Shown piece after piece: positions 42,656 through 52,488 of a stretch of 64,000 nucleotides of DNA (the stretch's first letter is position 1; each line of letters opens with the position of its first letter). Source of the DNA: Merluccius polli (taxonomy: Eukaryota; Chordata; Actinopteri; Gadiformes; Merlucciidae); NCBI GenBank assembly GCA_030340625.1, contig JAOPHQ010004282.1, positions 62,001 to 126,000 on the forward strand, in the 5' to 3' direction. The notes under the pieces are model-generated. The model had not been told where the DNA came from and did no database searches. It was given only the letters and a program-made list of their open reading frames with translations. The translations under genes were made by a program, and so were the position numbers.

Positions 42656-43537
42656 GAGTAAGCCAGAGAGCTTAATTTGACCATTGGGCGATTGTAGGCA
42701 TTGTTCATTCAGATTGATATATGGTCATATCACCCAGAAGAGAGATGTTGGCCTTGGAGTCTAGGAGTCCTTAGGGTGTGGTGGAGGTGTGTGATATTTA
42801 TCTTCCTCATGATATCCAGGGATTCTTGGCGTCGCCCATCTACATTTGAATAGAACCGGGACATTTCAACTAGCAGCACAAGGGCGAAAAACTGAATTAC
42901 ATTTGGGGGGACCAATCGGGTTGGCAGTGTGGGGTCTTCCAATTACATAAACGCTATGTTAACATTGAGCCAACAATGTATTCCACACTGTCTGGGAGCA
43001 CAGTTTAAGCCACAAGAAGAACCGGTCAGCAAAGTCAGATTGCTGGACGTTACGCTGAAATATTGACGGGGGGAAAAAATTAACTCTCTTTGAACATTGG
43101 TGGGGACACGCCCCCCCCCCGGGAATTTCACCCCTGGAGCAGCATATTTCTGAATAATTAGATTTTATTTTGGCTGGCTGAGACCGAAGAAGTCCTTTGC
43201 AGACAAACTTGTTTTATACTCAATGCTTTTTTGGTTTAGTTAGTTAAGCTTAGTTAAGACCAGTGGGGTCTCCATTGAGACAGGAAAATCAGATCAAAAT
43301 AAATATACCCTGCCTAGCTGTTCTGACTAATCACAAACAATGTTCGCATTGCTGCCATCTGCAGAGATTTTGGCAAGTTAAGTGCCGAAAAATAATTCTG
43401 GCGACGTATGCGTTTGTTCGTTTTTTCCGCAATCACGTCATTTTGTTCTTATGACTTTGCCAAACTTTTTTCCACAAGAAGTATGCTGACCACTTTAATG
43501 AAGCAAAAAATAATAATAATGGCGGCCCCTCTTCCCT

Positions 43538-44264
43538 GGAGACCAGGGATGGTTGCAACACTTTTTGCGATTTTCCTAATATATCAAAAACAATTGCTAT
43601 ATTATAAATTTCAATGTGTCAACTACTGAAACAATGTATTTAAGTGGTTGCAAAAATGATTTAAATACGGTCACTCCACTGTTACAACCGTCCCAGTGTA
43701 CAGGGACGGTTGTAACACATGCCTGGGACAGTTGAAACATGTCTAAAATATGCATAATTAATCCTCAAAATGAAAAAGATTATTCATCATTCACATTATT
43801 GTGACTATTCATCTCTTTTTTTAAATATGATTACATTTTTTCATGCTACATGACAAAAAAAAGTAGAAGCGAGTAGAAGCAAAATATAATGTGTGTTCTA
43901 TTTAAAGGGTAGAACACATTCTCAAAATGGAAAACATAACATGCTAAACATGACTGTAATTAATTTATCGCAAATAACGCGATAATTTGACACCCCTAAT
44001 TCTAATAATACTTGTTGGGATGTTGGATTTGGAGATATTTGATCTCAGGACAGCATCCAAAACATACATCTGATAGAAAAGTACAATTTTTACCTAAAAA
44101 AACACTTTTGTTGGTAACTTTCTCCAGAAGTTTTAAATGTGTCTCCTTTTTTGTAAGCAAGAAGACAAATGATCTGAGCGTGTGCAGAGTGTAATCACTC
44201 TAGCTTGTTTATGAGGAATTCAAGGTGTTCCAACCATCCCATGTTACAACTGTCCCTGGTCTCC
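43538..44264. mobile_element. MITE-like element with GGAGACCAGGGA ends
   Basis: The left end GGAGACCAGGGATGGTTGCA and the right end (reverse complement GGAGACCAGGGACAGTTGTA) form inverted repeats of about 25 bases. A perfect internal hairpin (GTTACAACCGTCCC, 8-base loop) is at 43681-43716. No coding capacity and no clear duplication are seen. Confidence 0.55.
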
Positions 44265-44292
44265 CTATTATTATTATTATTATTATTATTAT
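44265..44292. repeat. (TTA)n microsatellite
   Basis: About nine ATT/TTA units follow the MITE-like element. Confidence 0.85.
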
Positions 44293-44559
44293 GATTTGGA
44301 ACTGTACCATACAGCTTTCATTTAAATAGATAAATAGAAATAAAAAGTCTTAGGTGTCTTGTTCTAGAAAGAAAGTTACAAAGCACAGAGTTGCTTACAT
44401 GGGATGTCTTTTAATAAAGACAGCATGGGTCCTGTCAGACATTTCCAGATATGGATATTGGAATCACTGTGTAGCACACGCTGTGACTGGCACTGGCATT
44501 ACCTCATCTGACAGCAGCAACGCAACATTACACTCATTAAAATCGCTCCTGCAGGCCTA

Positions 44560-44774
44560 CTTGTCAGTCATCCTCCACCTGTTGCATGGTGGCAAGCAGG
44601 CCCATCACCTCCTCCACCACCATCGCCACCACCACTACCACCATCATCTCCACCATCGCCACCACCACCACCACACCAGCACCGCCATCTAAATTTAGAA
44701 AACAAAAATCTGCTCCTTGAAAAATTTGCACCTCTCCCTGCTCTCTCTAAACCCTCTTGCTCTCTTTCTTGCTC

Positions 44775-44833
<59 letters not shown>

Positions 44834-44950
44834 CTTTCTTTCTTTCATCCATCTATTGTTCTTTTCTTTCTTTCTATCATTCTATTCTTTATTTCTATCT
44901 TTCCATCTTAATTTCATTGCCTCCCTCAGGAGGTAACACATCATCCTAAC
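44560..44950. repeat. CCA-rich and (TTTC)n block, right member of an inverted pair
   Basis: CCACCATCGCCACC-type repeats (44590-44690) are followed after about 90 bases by a TTTC array (44775-44832) and the CCTCCCTCAGGAGG tag at 44920. It mirrors 42106-42450. Confidence 0.7.
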
Positions 44951-45417
44951 ATGGCGGGAAGAAATCAGCCTCCATGTGGCCGGTTCCTTCATGTATCTGG
45001 CGTTCAGGTAACCCTACCTTGTTCCTTAAAAGGAGATGGAAATACATTGTAACCATGGTTTCCATTCAAGGGGGGATCCACGCATTGATCTTGTTTTAAG
45101 ATGAGATGTTTTTAGATAAAACAACAAATAACATTGTAGCAAAAATGTTGCATCATTACCCATAGTTATGTCAGATATTGTATACACTTTCATCCTCATT
45201 TTAGCTTTTTGCTTGTGTCCAAATGTTTTGTAAAATGTATGTAGGCCTATTGATTGTTTGTACAATACATACATTTCTGCTAGTATTCCAGAATTCCATT
45301 TGTATACAAGTGCAATACCACAATACATATGTTCTTTAATTAGACGTTTGATATTGTAAAAGAAAAAAACAAATAAATCTTTCAGTTGGACTTTTGTATA
45401 TATGCATGATCGCTTCA
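44951..45417. other. No gene recognised
   Basis: AT-rich DNA. A 130-codon minus-strand frame at 45026-45418 shows no motif and has the composition of non-coding DNA. Confidence 0.4.
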
Positions 45418-45448
45418 TCTGTGTGTGTGTATGCCATTGTGCGTCTAC

Positions 45449-45490
<42 letters not shown>

Positions 45491-45568
45491 TGATCCTTGT
45501 CTGTGCCACAGCAGGGCAGGGTGTAATTGTAGACAGATTGAGGGTTGACGCTGTGTGTGTGTGTGTGT
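45418..45568. repeat. (GT)n-rich stretch
   Basis: Two GT arrays (45450-45491 and 45551-45568) flank about 60 bases of other sequence. The second ends at the left LTR boundary of the Gypsy element. The truncated right LTR at 52337 also runs into a GT array. Confidence 0.85.
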
Positions 45569-46025
45569 TACTATGCCGACCTACCGCACTCGTTAATACC
45601 CGGGTAGACAGCCCGCAACCTAAGTCTGACCCTACGTGGTGTGCAGAACTTGAGTAATGTTCCTAATCTTCCCCTGGGTGAGTGCAATCTAACCTATCTA
45701 GGGGGTTAGGTGCGAGATACTCACCACAGGTCCGTCTCCCACACTCCGCACCGGCTCCTCGTCCCGGTTGGATTAACTGTCAGTCCCGCTGACCAGCCCG
45801 CGCCTTGAACCCCTCTTTAATTCACCATGTATATACATATATCCCGAAAGTGTTCGCTTCATGGAATGTCCGAGCAGCCTGAAAACTCCTGGGTTAAAAA
45901 AAAAACCCTCCTCGACCTCCCCCTCAACTGTGACTACTTACCTGTGACGAGCACCTCAACACCGCCCCCTCTGGGTGACGTCAGTACTGACCCTAACCCT
46001 AAGCACATCCTACCCTACCGTAACA
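45566..46025 (-). repeat. 3' LTR of the Gypsy element (460 bp)
   Basis: The plus-strand ends are TGTTACTATGCC and CTACCGTAACA, an inverted TGTTAC/GTAACA pair. The first 105 bases match the truncated LTR at 52233-52337 nearly perfectly. Confidence 0.88.
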
Positions 46026-46040
46026 CTCTTCCCCCCATAG
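46026..46040 (-). promoter_or_regulatory. Polypurine tract
   Basis: On the minus strand ATGGGGGGAAGAG directly precedes the 3' LTR. Such tracts prime plus-strand DNA synthesis. Confidence 0.75.
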
Positions 46041-46194
46041 AGAAGGGAAAAAAAATAATTGTGAAACACCAAACCCATGTCTATATATTTTTTCCCCTTT
46101 TTTTTAATATATATATATTTTAAACTAACATTTCTCCCCAAAGCACATCTATACTTTAGTACAAGCTAACCACAAATACCCTGTTCTAGTGTGA

Positions 46195-46500
46195 TCAGGT
46201 CGGCTCCCCGACCGGCATACGGGACAGCGCATCTGCCAGGATGTTGTTTTTCCCTGACACATGCTGCACCTTCAAACTATATGGCTGCAGAACCAGTGAC
46301 CACCTGAACACTCTAGTGTTCGATGTTTTGAACTTGGCCAGGAAGGACAGTGGGTTGTGGTCGGTGTAGACCACAACTTCTCGACCTGAGTGAGACACAT
46401 ACACCTCGAAATGCTTGACTGCCAAGACAAGACCTAAAGCCTCCTTTTCAATCGTTGAATAAGCTTTTTGATGCAGAATTAGCTTCTTCGAGAAATAGGC
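46195..46500 (-). pseudogene. Gypsy RNase H, frame-shifted end of pol
   Basis: The minus strand reads AYFSKKLILHQKAYSTIEKE, then VVVYTDHNPLSFLAKFKTSN, where TDH carries a catalytic aspartate, and ILADALSRMPVGEPT before the stop at 46195. The frame is displaced from the reverse transcriptase by one base near 46505. No integrase follows; the polypurine tract and LTR come about 155 bases later. Confidence 0.85.
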
Positions 46501-47669
46501 TAATCCAACCCAGCTTCGTCTTCTTGTAAGAGTGCCGCACCCACACCAGTATCGCAGGCATCAACGAACAGCTTAAACGGCACATCAAAATTGGGAGCAC
46601 GCAACACCGGTTCACATGCCAACATGGCTTTCACCCCCCTAAATGAACGCTCACATGCCTCTGTCCAGACAAACTTGGCCGCTTTCTTAAGGAGGTTAGT
46701 CAACGGTTCAGTAACCGCAGCAAAGTTAGGCACGAATCTCCGATAGAAACCACACATGCCCAATACTCTCATAATTTCCCTTCGGTTCTTTGGTTGGGGA
46801 AGATCCAGGATGGCCTCCACTTTTGCCCGACGGGGCATCACCTTTCCCTGTCCCACCTGATGTCCAAGGTAGGTCACTTGCCCTTTTCCAAATTCACACT
46901 TGGATAAATTGACCACAAGACCTGCATCAAGTAACCTCTCAAAGAGCTGTCTCACGTGAACTACATGTTCTTCCCATGAATCACTGTACACGACGACATC
47001 ATCAAGATAGGTGACAACTGAACTCAAACCCCTAGTGACAGTATTCATCAGCCGCTGAAAAGTAGCTGGGGCATTTTTCATTCCAAAGGGAAGAACATTG
47101 CACACATACAGGCCATCGGGTGTCACAAAGGCTGAAATCTCCTTTGCACAAGGAGTCAAAGGCACCTGCCAATACCCTTTCAATAGGTCTAATTTTGAAA
47201 CCACCTCAGCCCTCCCGATTCTGTCTATGCAGTCTTCCAGCTGGGGAATTGGAAAAGCATCAGCCTTGGTCAGCAGATTTACCTTCCTATAGTCAATGCA
47301 TGGTCTCCAAGTGTTGTCTGCTTTTGGAACAAGGACGACGGGAGAACTCCAATCACTTTGCGCAGGTTCAATAGCTCCAATGGCCAACATGTAAGACACT
47401 TCCTCTCTCAAAGCCTGCACTTTAGAGGGTGCCAGCCTATACGGGTGTTGTTTGACTGGGGGTGAACTGCTTACCTCAACATCATGGACAGCTAAAGAAG
47501 TCCGTCCTGGGACATCCTGGAACAAGGGGAAAAACTCCCCCACGAGATCACTAAACTCCCGCTTCCACTCCACAGGTAAATGCCCCAGCTGATCCTCTAG
47601 ATCTTTCAAAGCCTCAGAGGTCCTCATGGTCATCCTCCCCAGATCTTTGACCCATAGCTGCACAGGCAA
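46500..47669 (-). CDS. Gypsy reverse transcriptase and RNase H start, 389 codons
   Basis: This frame encodes the reverse transcriptase of a Gypsy element. Residues 107-130 include WSSPVVLVPK and WRPCIDYRKVN. The palm has KLDLLKGYWQVPL at 159, VLPFGMKNAPATFQRLMN and the YLDD active site at 221-224. The connection and RNase H start have FYRRFVPNF and FKLFVDACDTGVGAALLQ (a catalytic D). It overlaps the upstream gag-protease-integrase frame by 56 bases in another frame. This could be a mutation or a programmed shift. The ATG at 47669 is probably not a real start, because coding similarity would begin after the integrase. Confidence 0.82.
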   Translation of the reverse strand: MPVQLWVKDLGRMTMRTSEALKDLEDQLGHLPVEWKREFSDLVGEFFPLFQDVPGRTSLAVHDVEVSSSPPVKQHPYRLAPSKVQALREEVSYMLAIGAIEPAQSDWSSPVVLVPKADNTWRPCIDYRKVNLLTKADAFPIPQLEDCIDRIGRAEVVSKLDLLKGYWQVPLTPCAKEISAFVTPDGLYVCNVLPFGMKNAPATFQRLMNTVTRGLSSVVTYLDDVVVYSDSWEEHVVHVRQLFERLLDAGLVVNLSKCEFGKGQVTYLGHQVGQGKVMPRRAKVEAILDLPQPKNRREIMRVLGMCGFYRRFVPNFAAVTEPLTNLLKKAAKFVWTEACERSFRGVKAMLACEPVLRAPNFDVPFKLFVDACDTGVGAALLQEDEAGLD

Positions 47670-50313
47670 CAGCCGACATGCATGGTCGGTCCTGGTATTT
47701 CTTCAACAGGTTCACATGGCACAACCTGGTCTTCCTCCTTCCCTCAGGAGTGCTGATGACATAATTTTTGTCCCCTACACACTTCACAATCAAGTAGGGT
47801 CCGCCAAATGATGCACTCAGACTAGATGTCCGCTGCGGCACTAGAGCCAAGACCTGATCCCCAACTGAAAAACAGCGATCCACCGCCCTCTGATCAAACT
47901 GCTCCTTCATACGGTTTTGGGCTTGAGCCAAATTATCCCTGGCAACCTGACATGCGGACCACAACCGATCTTTGAACTCTGACACATACTGTAACATAGA
48001 TGCACCAGGCTTGTTTTGAAGCAACTGTTCCTTAAACAGCTTCAGGGGACCCCTAACCTCATGGCCAAACACGAGTTCAAAAGGGGTGAAACCCGTAGAC
48101 TCATTCAATGAATCCCTCATTGCAAAAAGTATGAACAGAAGGGCTACATCCCAATCCCCCGGAAACTGTATGCTGTAGGTTTTTAGCATGGTCTTCAAAG
48201 TCTGATGAGCCCGTTCAAGAACACCCTGGGACTGGGGATGATAAGCAGATGAAACTGATTGTGAGATACCCAGTTCACACATGACCTCCTGGAAAACTCC
48301 AGACACAAAATTAGATCCCCGGTCATGCTGAACTTGCTTTGGCAACCCGAACCGGGAAAAGAAGCCGATTAGCGCTTCTATGACAATCCTAGCCTTTATA
48401 TTCCTCAAAGGAATCGCCTCAGGGAAGAGGGTAGTTGTATCCATCACAGTCAACAGAAACTCATTACCCTTCTTAGTTTTAGGTAGGGGGCCAACACAGT
48501 CAATAACTACCCTAGAAAAGGGCTCCTCAACCACAGGCACAGGGCTCAGCGGACCTACAGGGACTTTCTGGTTAGGCTTACCTACGACCTGACAAGAGTG
48601 ACAGGAGCGACAAAACATGACCACATCTTGATGGAGCTTAGGCCAATAGAAGTGCCTCATGACCTTAGCTTGGGTCTTACGAATGCCAAGATGGCCCGCC
48701 AACGGGGTCTCATGGGCCAAACGTAGCACATCTTCCCGATAACCCTGAGGCAGGACTATCTGCTCAAACACACTCCACTCATCAGTGGCAGGTCGCTCCG
48801 GGGGCCTCCACTTTCTCATGAGTACTGTATCCCTAAAATAGAATCCCTCAGCCATAGTGCCAATCTCCTCACAGGTGACTGCAGCCTCCCTAAGGGAGCT
48901 CAGAGTGGGATCCTTGCTCTGCTCTACCACCAAGGTGTGGTGACTTAACAACGGCAGCTGGTCGACCCCACACCATTTAGCGAAAACTGAGTCTGCCAAA
49001 TCAACTGCAGGCGGGTCCAGGACTACCCTGTCCTCAACATCAACAGTGGGAAGACTCCGAACTTTGGACTGAGACTGGGTGACCACACAGACTGGAAACA
49101 CTTCGGGGTACTCTTTCTCCAGAGCCCTGGTCTCTTCCACTTCACACGGCGTGGCTGACAAATGAGGAGTCACCACTACCTGCGTACGAGCCAAGTCATT
49201 CCCTAAAAGAAATATGACGCCCTTCACAGGCAACCCTGATACCACTCCTACCTGTGCATATCCCACAAAAACGTTAGTTCGCACAAACACTTTGTATAAG
49301 GGGACAGCACTATAAGCCCCACCAAATCCTTCGATCGGGACAAACGTCCCCAGAGCAGCCGTTTCAGGCAGATTGATAGTGCAAGCCACCATGACAGATT
49401 GTCCCAATGCGGTGTCTCTTAGGACAGTAAGAGGCGTCTCAACCATCCCTTCCCCAACAGCAACCATCCCACCAGACAAGAAACCGTCGAACATCCTCAA
49501 GTCGGTTTCCCCAACACCCTCAACCGGTCCTTGGAGTAAGCCCACCCCAAGAAGATTAATGACAACAGGGGGTCCCATGTCCGCCCTGTATCCCTCTCCC
49601 CTCTGTAGCGCCGGACATCGTGATTTTATGTGACCCGGTCTACGGCAGTAATGACTTATTATATCACCTGGGGTAGGGGAAAACCTGAACTGTCGCTCAC
49701 CACTCTGGGAGTTCATGGATTGCCTATGACCGCCACTGTTCCCATCTCCCTGATTTCCATCAACTTCCCGAACCCTTGTGGTCGGGCCATTTGGTCTGTC
49801 ACGCCAGGAATCCCGATGAGTCAGGGCATAGTTATCAGCGGCCTCGGCAGCGTCAAACACAGCATTGACATCCAGATCATTCAGGTGGGTCTGCATGACC
49901 CTTGGCAAACTCTGCTTGAACTGCTCCAAAACCATTAACTCACGCAGTTGCTTGAAATCGTAGACATCACTAGCTCTAAGCCATTTATCAAACGCTGCTT
50001 CCTGCTGTTGGGCAAAGTCCAAATAAGTTTGTTCTGGTTTTACTTTCTCTGTCCTGAAACTCTGCCGGTATGCCTCCGGAACCAACTCATAGGCTTTTAG
50101 CACCGTTTGACGGACCAGATCGTAGTCACCGATCTGACTGAGATCAAGAGCAACGTAAGCTGCCTGGGCCTTACCTATAAGAGAGCCCTGAATAAGAGTC
50201 ACCCACTCTTCTTTTGGCCACTGTCGTGGCAGAGCAATTTTTTCAAACATCTCGAAGAACAGCTCACAATTGTCCGGATCAAACTTGGGCACAAAAGAGA
50301 AACACTTACTCAC
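47614..50313 (-). CDS. Gypsy gag (capsid) - protease - integrase polyprotein part, 899 codons
   Basis: The frame contains, in order, a capsid with a SCAN-like stretch (about residues 80-168, with LRELMVLEQFKQSLPRVMQ), a zinc knuckle HYCRRPGHIKSRC (223-233) whose first Cys is replaced by Ser, and a retroviral-type protease with VLRDTALGQS at 298 where DTG is usual. Integrase follows: an HHCC zinc domain (H534, H541, C568, C571) and a catalytic core with D605, D664 and E700, the last two 35 residues apart. A basic tail and chromatin-proximal end run to residue 899. Reverse transcriptase is missing from this frame and follows downstream. The frame is open upstream of the M at 50313 to the hAT insertion at 50357, so the true N-terminus is at 52028. 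Confidence 0.85.
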   Translation of the reverse strand: MSKCFSFVPKFDPDNCELFFEMFEKIALPRQWPKEEWVTLIQGSLIGKAQAAYVALDLSQIGDYDLVRQTVLKAYELVPEAYRQSFRTEKVKPEQTYLDFAQQQEAAFDKWLRASDVYDFKQLRELMVLEQFKQSLPRVMQTHLNDLDVNAVFDAAEAADNYALTHRDSWRDRPNGPTTRVREVDGNQGDGNSGGHRQSMNSQSGERQFRFSPTPGDIISHYCRRPGHIKSRCPALQRGEGYRADMGPPVVINLLGVGLLQGPVEGVGETDLRMFDGFLSGGMVAVGEGMVETPLTVLRDTALGQSVMVACTINLPETAALGTFVPIEGFGGAYSAVPLYKVFVRTNVFVGYAQVGVVSGLPVKGVIFLLGNDLARTQVVVTPHLSATPCEVEETRALEKEYPEVFPVCVVTQSQSKVRSLPTVDVEDRVVLDPPAVDLADSVFAKWCGVDQLPLLSHHTLVVEQSKDPTLSSLREAAVTCEEIGTMAEGFYFRDTVLMRKWRPPERPATDEWSVFEQIVLPQGYREDVLRLAHETPLAGHLGIRKTQAKVMRHFYWPKLHQDVVMFCRSCHSCQVVGKPNQKVPVGPLSPVPVVEEPFSRVVIDCVGPLPKTKKGNEFLLTVMDTTTLFPEAIPLRNIKARIVIEALIGFFSRFGLPKQVQHDRGSNFVSGVFQEVMCELGISQSVSSAYHPQSQGVLERAHQTLKTMLKTYSIQFPGDWDVALLFILFAMRDSLNESTGFTPFELVFGHEVRGPLKLFKEQLLQNKPGASMLQYVSEFKDRLWSACQVARDNLAQAQNRMKEQFDQRAVDRCFSVGDQVLALVPQRTSSLSASFGGPYLIVKCVGDKNYVISTPEGRRKTRLCHVNLLKKYQDRPCMSAVACAAMGQRSGEDDHEDL

Positions 50314-50349
50314 GTCAAAGGTTTCCTGACGTCTGCGATCTACAGAAAG

Positions 50350-50357
50350 TTTAGCTT
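50350..50357. repeat. hAT target-site duplication TTTAGCTT (left)
   Basis: It pairs with CTTAGCTT at 51771-51778, 7 of 8 bases identical. Confidence 0.65.
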
Positions 50358-50439
50358 CAGGGGTTGTAACTAACTTTTTGGCTTACCAGACAACTGGTGA
50401 GTAGATGACAATTTTTACTAGACAAACAGATTTTGTACC

Positions 50440-50700
50440 CAAGAAAAATAGGAGCGCTGCGCGATTGTTGACCGGCGGGGGGGGGTGGGGGTGCTGCGCG
50501 ATTGTTGACGGGGGGCGGGGGGGGTGCTGCGCGATTGTTGAGGGGGGGGGGTGCTGCGCGGGAAGGGGGGGGGGTGCTGCGCGGTTGTTGACGGGGGGGG
50601 TGGGGGGGGGGGGGGGTGCTGCGCGATTGTTGACGGGGGGGGGGGGGGGGGGGGTGCTGCGCGGGGCGGTTCCGCGGCTGACGGGTCCGGCGCTGGGTCC
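50440..50700. repeat. G-rich minisatellite
   Basis: About six imperfect copies of a 35- to 50-base unit contain GTGCTGCGCGATTGTTGACG followed by a G run. It ends with GGCCGGGTCCGCGG, a motif also found beside C runs at 11.8 kb. It produces long artificial proline- or glycine-rich frames on both strands. Confidence 0.85.
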
Positions 50701-50791
50701 GCGGCCGGGTCCGCGGCAATCGCGCACCCCCCCAATCGTGCCAAATTTTTAGATTACTCGCCAGAGTGGCGAGTGGTCTTCATGAATTACT

Positions 50792-51704
50792 CAAGGGCGT
50801 AGATTTGCGTGGGGACCGAAGGACATGTCCCCACCAATATTCAATAACGACTGAAATGTCCCCACCAATATTGAGGCAAACGGAAAAAAGCGCCTTGCGC
50901 GTTACACAAAGGGTTAAATAAATTTTGACGTCCGTAATCTAGGTACCGCCTCCAAAAATACGTCTTGAGGGTCTGGTCTGGTCAGGTCTGTTTTTTTATT
51001 GGCTTAGCTCCCTGTATCAAACTATATAGGCTACTCCCCCTCAACACTGCCTGTATACTGACGATTCCCAATACCTTAGAGGCGCGTTCACTAAACCTTA
51101 CCACTGTAGGCCTACTTTAGCCAATCGGCAATAGGGTAGGGGCTGGTCTTGGGTTTTGGCCAATCAGATTAATTCAGCAGTCACTCCACGTGCGAATGTG
51201 ATGGATACAATTCTAAATGTAAGTGTCCGATTTTAATAAAAAATGGATGTCTCCTTGTTCATGCCCTTTAGTCAATGGTAAGGCTACTAATCAATTCCTA
51301 GTTACTTTTGAGTATTATATTGCCACCGACTGACCTTTCTTGGTAGAGCTGTAGTATCCGTAGTCTCAGTAGCCTATGCTATACAAGCAATATGTATGCT
51401 AAGTGACTAGTTAAAAGCAGGGATGAATTTCTGAACAAGCCTACCAGGCTCAGGGTCCCAAGAGCTCTGGTGCTTTACATAAAGATGCCACTGTGATATA
51501 GGCTTGTATTGGGTTTGTGCATGTCATGTGTGAATAATGTCCATTTATATCCAAAAAAAGTAATCAGAATTGCCAGATAATTACGTTGTTATATCTTGGC
51601 TTAGGGGGTAGGGTTAACCCCCCCCCCCCCCCCCCCCCTTTTTTTTTTACTATCACCCCTGTAGTAGTGTCCCCACCAAAGCTGAGACCAAACCTACGCC
51701 CTTG
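50792..51704. mobile_element. hAT-like element (913 bp) inside the other hAT element
   Basis: The ends CAAGGGCGTAGATTTG and CAAACCTACGCCCTTG are inverted repeats. GAATTACT is repeated exactly on both sides (50784-50791, 51705-51712). CATGTCCCCACCAATATT-type motifs inside are typical of a fish hAT-like MITE family, and a related piece appears near 43100. No coding frame is supported. Confidence 0.85.
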
Positions 51705-51778
51705 GAATTACTCGACAAATACAAAAATTACTCGCATTTGGCGAGTAAAACAGCTTAATTTCAACCCCTGCTTAGCTT

Positions 51779-52028
51779 TCTCCAAATCCAGTTTCACCCT
51801 CTCATGCTGTCGCTCCCTATCCCTCTCTTCCAGTCTATCCTGACGTTCTCGCTCCTCGGCGCTACAGCCGACCAGAATAGCATGTATGAGGGCTAGTTTT
51901 TTTTCATCCTCCGGTGCTTCCAACTCGAGATACTCCATCAGTTTCCATAACCAGAGTTTATCCAGTCTAGCCAACCGCGGCCTGGTCACCTCAATGCCCA
52001 AAAACTCTTCTGGATCGAACTCTGCCAT
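51779..52028 (-). pseudogene. Gypsy gag N-terminus, separated by the hAT insertion
   Basis: The ATG at 52028 starts MAEFDPEEFLGIEVTRPRLA, then DKLWLWKLMEYLELEAP and EERERQDRLEERDRERQHER, a charged coiled-coil-like stretch. The frame then runs into the hAT element at 51770. The leader between this ATG and the primer site is about 180 bases. Together with the frame ending at 47614 it makes the original gag-protease-integrase unit. Confidence 0.75.
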
Positions 52029-52212
52029 TTCTCAAACAACCCGTTCAAAACACACAAACTAAGTTAATTCACCGACCACTAGCCACTGCCCCAGTAGCCT
52101 GCCCGAGCTAATAACATGCGCCAACCAAAGTATCCTCCACAAGATACCTCACGGACCAAACACCCAAGCCTCAGTTTAGCATCACACAGCTACAACCTGC
52201 TCCCTACTTCAT

Positions 52213-52230
52213 ATCCCGGACGAGCCCCCA
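52213..52230 (-). promoter_or_regulatory. tRNA-Pro primer-binding site
   Basis: On the minus strand TGGGGGCTCGTCCGGGAT lies two bases inside the 5' LTR. This is the standard sequence complementary to the 3' end of tRNA-Pro and primes minus-strand DNA synthesis. Confidence 0.88.
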
Positions 52231-52232
52231 AT

Positions 52233-52337
52233 TGTTACGATGCCGACCTACCGCACTCGTTAATACCCGGGTAGACAGCCCGCAACCTAAGTCTGATCCT
52301 ACGTGGTGTGCAGAACTTGAGTAATGTTCCTAATCTT
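52233..52337 (-). repeat. 5' LTR of the Gypsy element, truncated to 105 bp
   Basis: It matches 45566-45670 and then changes abruptly to a GT array at 52338. The missing 355 bases include the promoter part of the LTR, so this copy cannot be transcribed normally. Confidence 0.85.
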
Positions 52338-52488
52338 TGTGTGTGTGTGTGTATGTGTGTGTGAATAAAAGACAGACCTCCTCTTCCCTGATGAAGCACA
52401 CAATGAGACAGAGCCCACTGTTTGATGGACACAGCTGGTGGCCCTTAATCACAGACAAATGACTGAAACCAAATATATATATTTATAC
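52338..52488. other. GT array and short unassigned stretch
   Basis: GT units at 52337-52364 are followed by sequence without features. The GT array replaces the rest of the LTR. Confidence 0.5.

Larger units (their letters stand above)
50358..51770. mobile_element. hAT-like element in the Gypsy gag (1413 bp)
   Basis: The ends CAGGGGTTGTAACTAA and TTAATTTCAACCCCTG are inverted repeats, flanked by a near-perfect 8-bp duplication. Gag coding continues on both sides (LDLEKAK on the right, AKLSVDRRRQETF on the left). It contains a G-rich minisatellite and a second hAT-like element, and no transposase. Confidence 0.8.
45566..52337 (-). mobile_element. Ty3/Gypsy retrotransposon of Gmr1 type, with nested hAT elements
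   Basis: The element is transcribed on the minus strand. Its order is 5' LTR fragment (52233-52337), tRNA-Pro primer site, gag, protease, integrase, reverse transcriptase, RNase H, polypurine tract and complete 3' LTR (45566-46025). Integrase precedes reverse transcriptase, the order of Ty1/Copia elements, although the sequences are Gypsy-type. This order defines the Gmr1-like group, first seen in cod. The capsid region has a SCAN-like segment, as known for that group. Frameshifts and a hAT insertion in gag make it defective. Confidence 0.88.

Noticed and set aside
43681..43716. Transcription terminator hairpin
   Set aside because: The stem is perfect but lies in a MITE-like element with no upstream gene, and intrinsic terminators are not expected in this type of genome.
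44717..44911. Phe/Leu/Ser-rich membrane protein
   Set aside because: It is the translation of a TTTC array.
45026..45418. 130-codon gene on the minus strand
   Set aside because: No recognisable motif, no codon or composition signal, and AT-rich surroundings.
50440..50700. CRISPR-like array
   Set aside because: Units are degenerate with no unique spacers, and the window is clearly from an animal genome.
50357..50752. Proline-rich or glycine-rich proteins on both strands
   Set aside because: They come from the G-rich minisatellite inside a hAT element.
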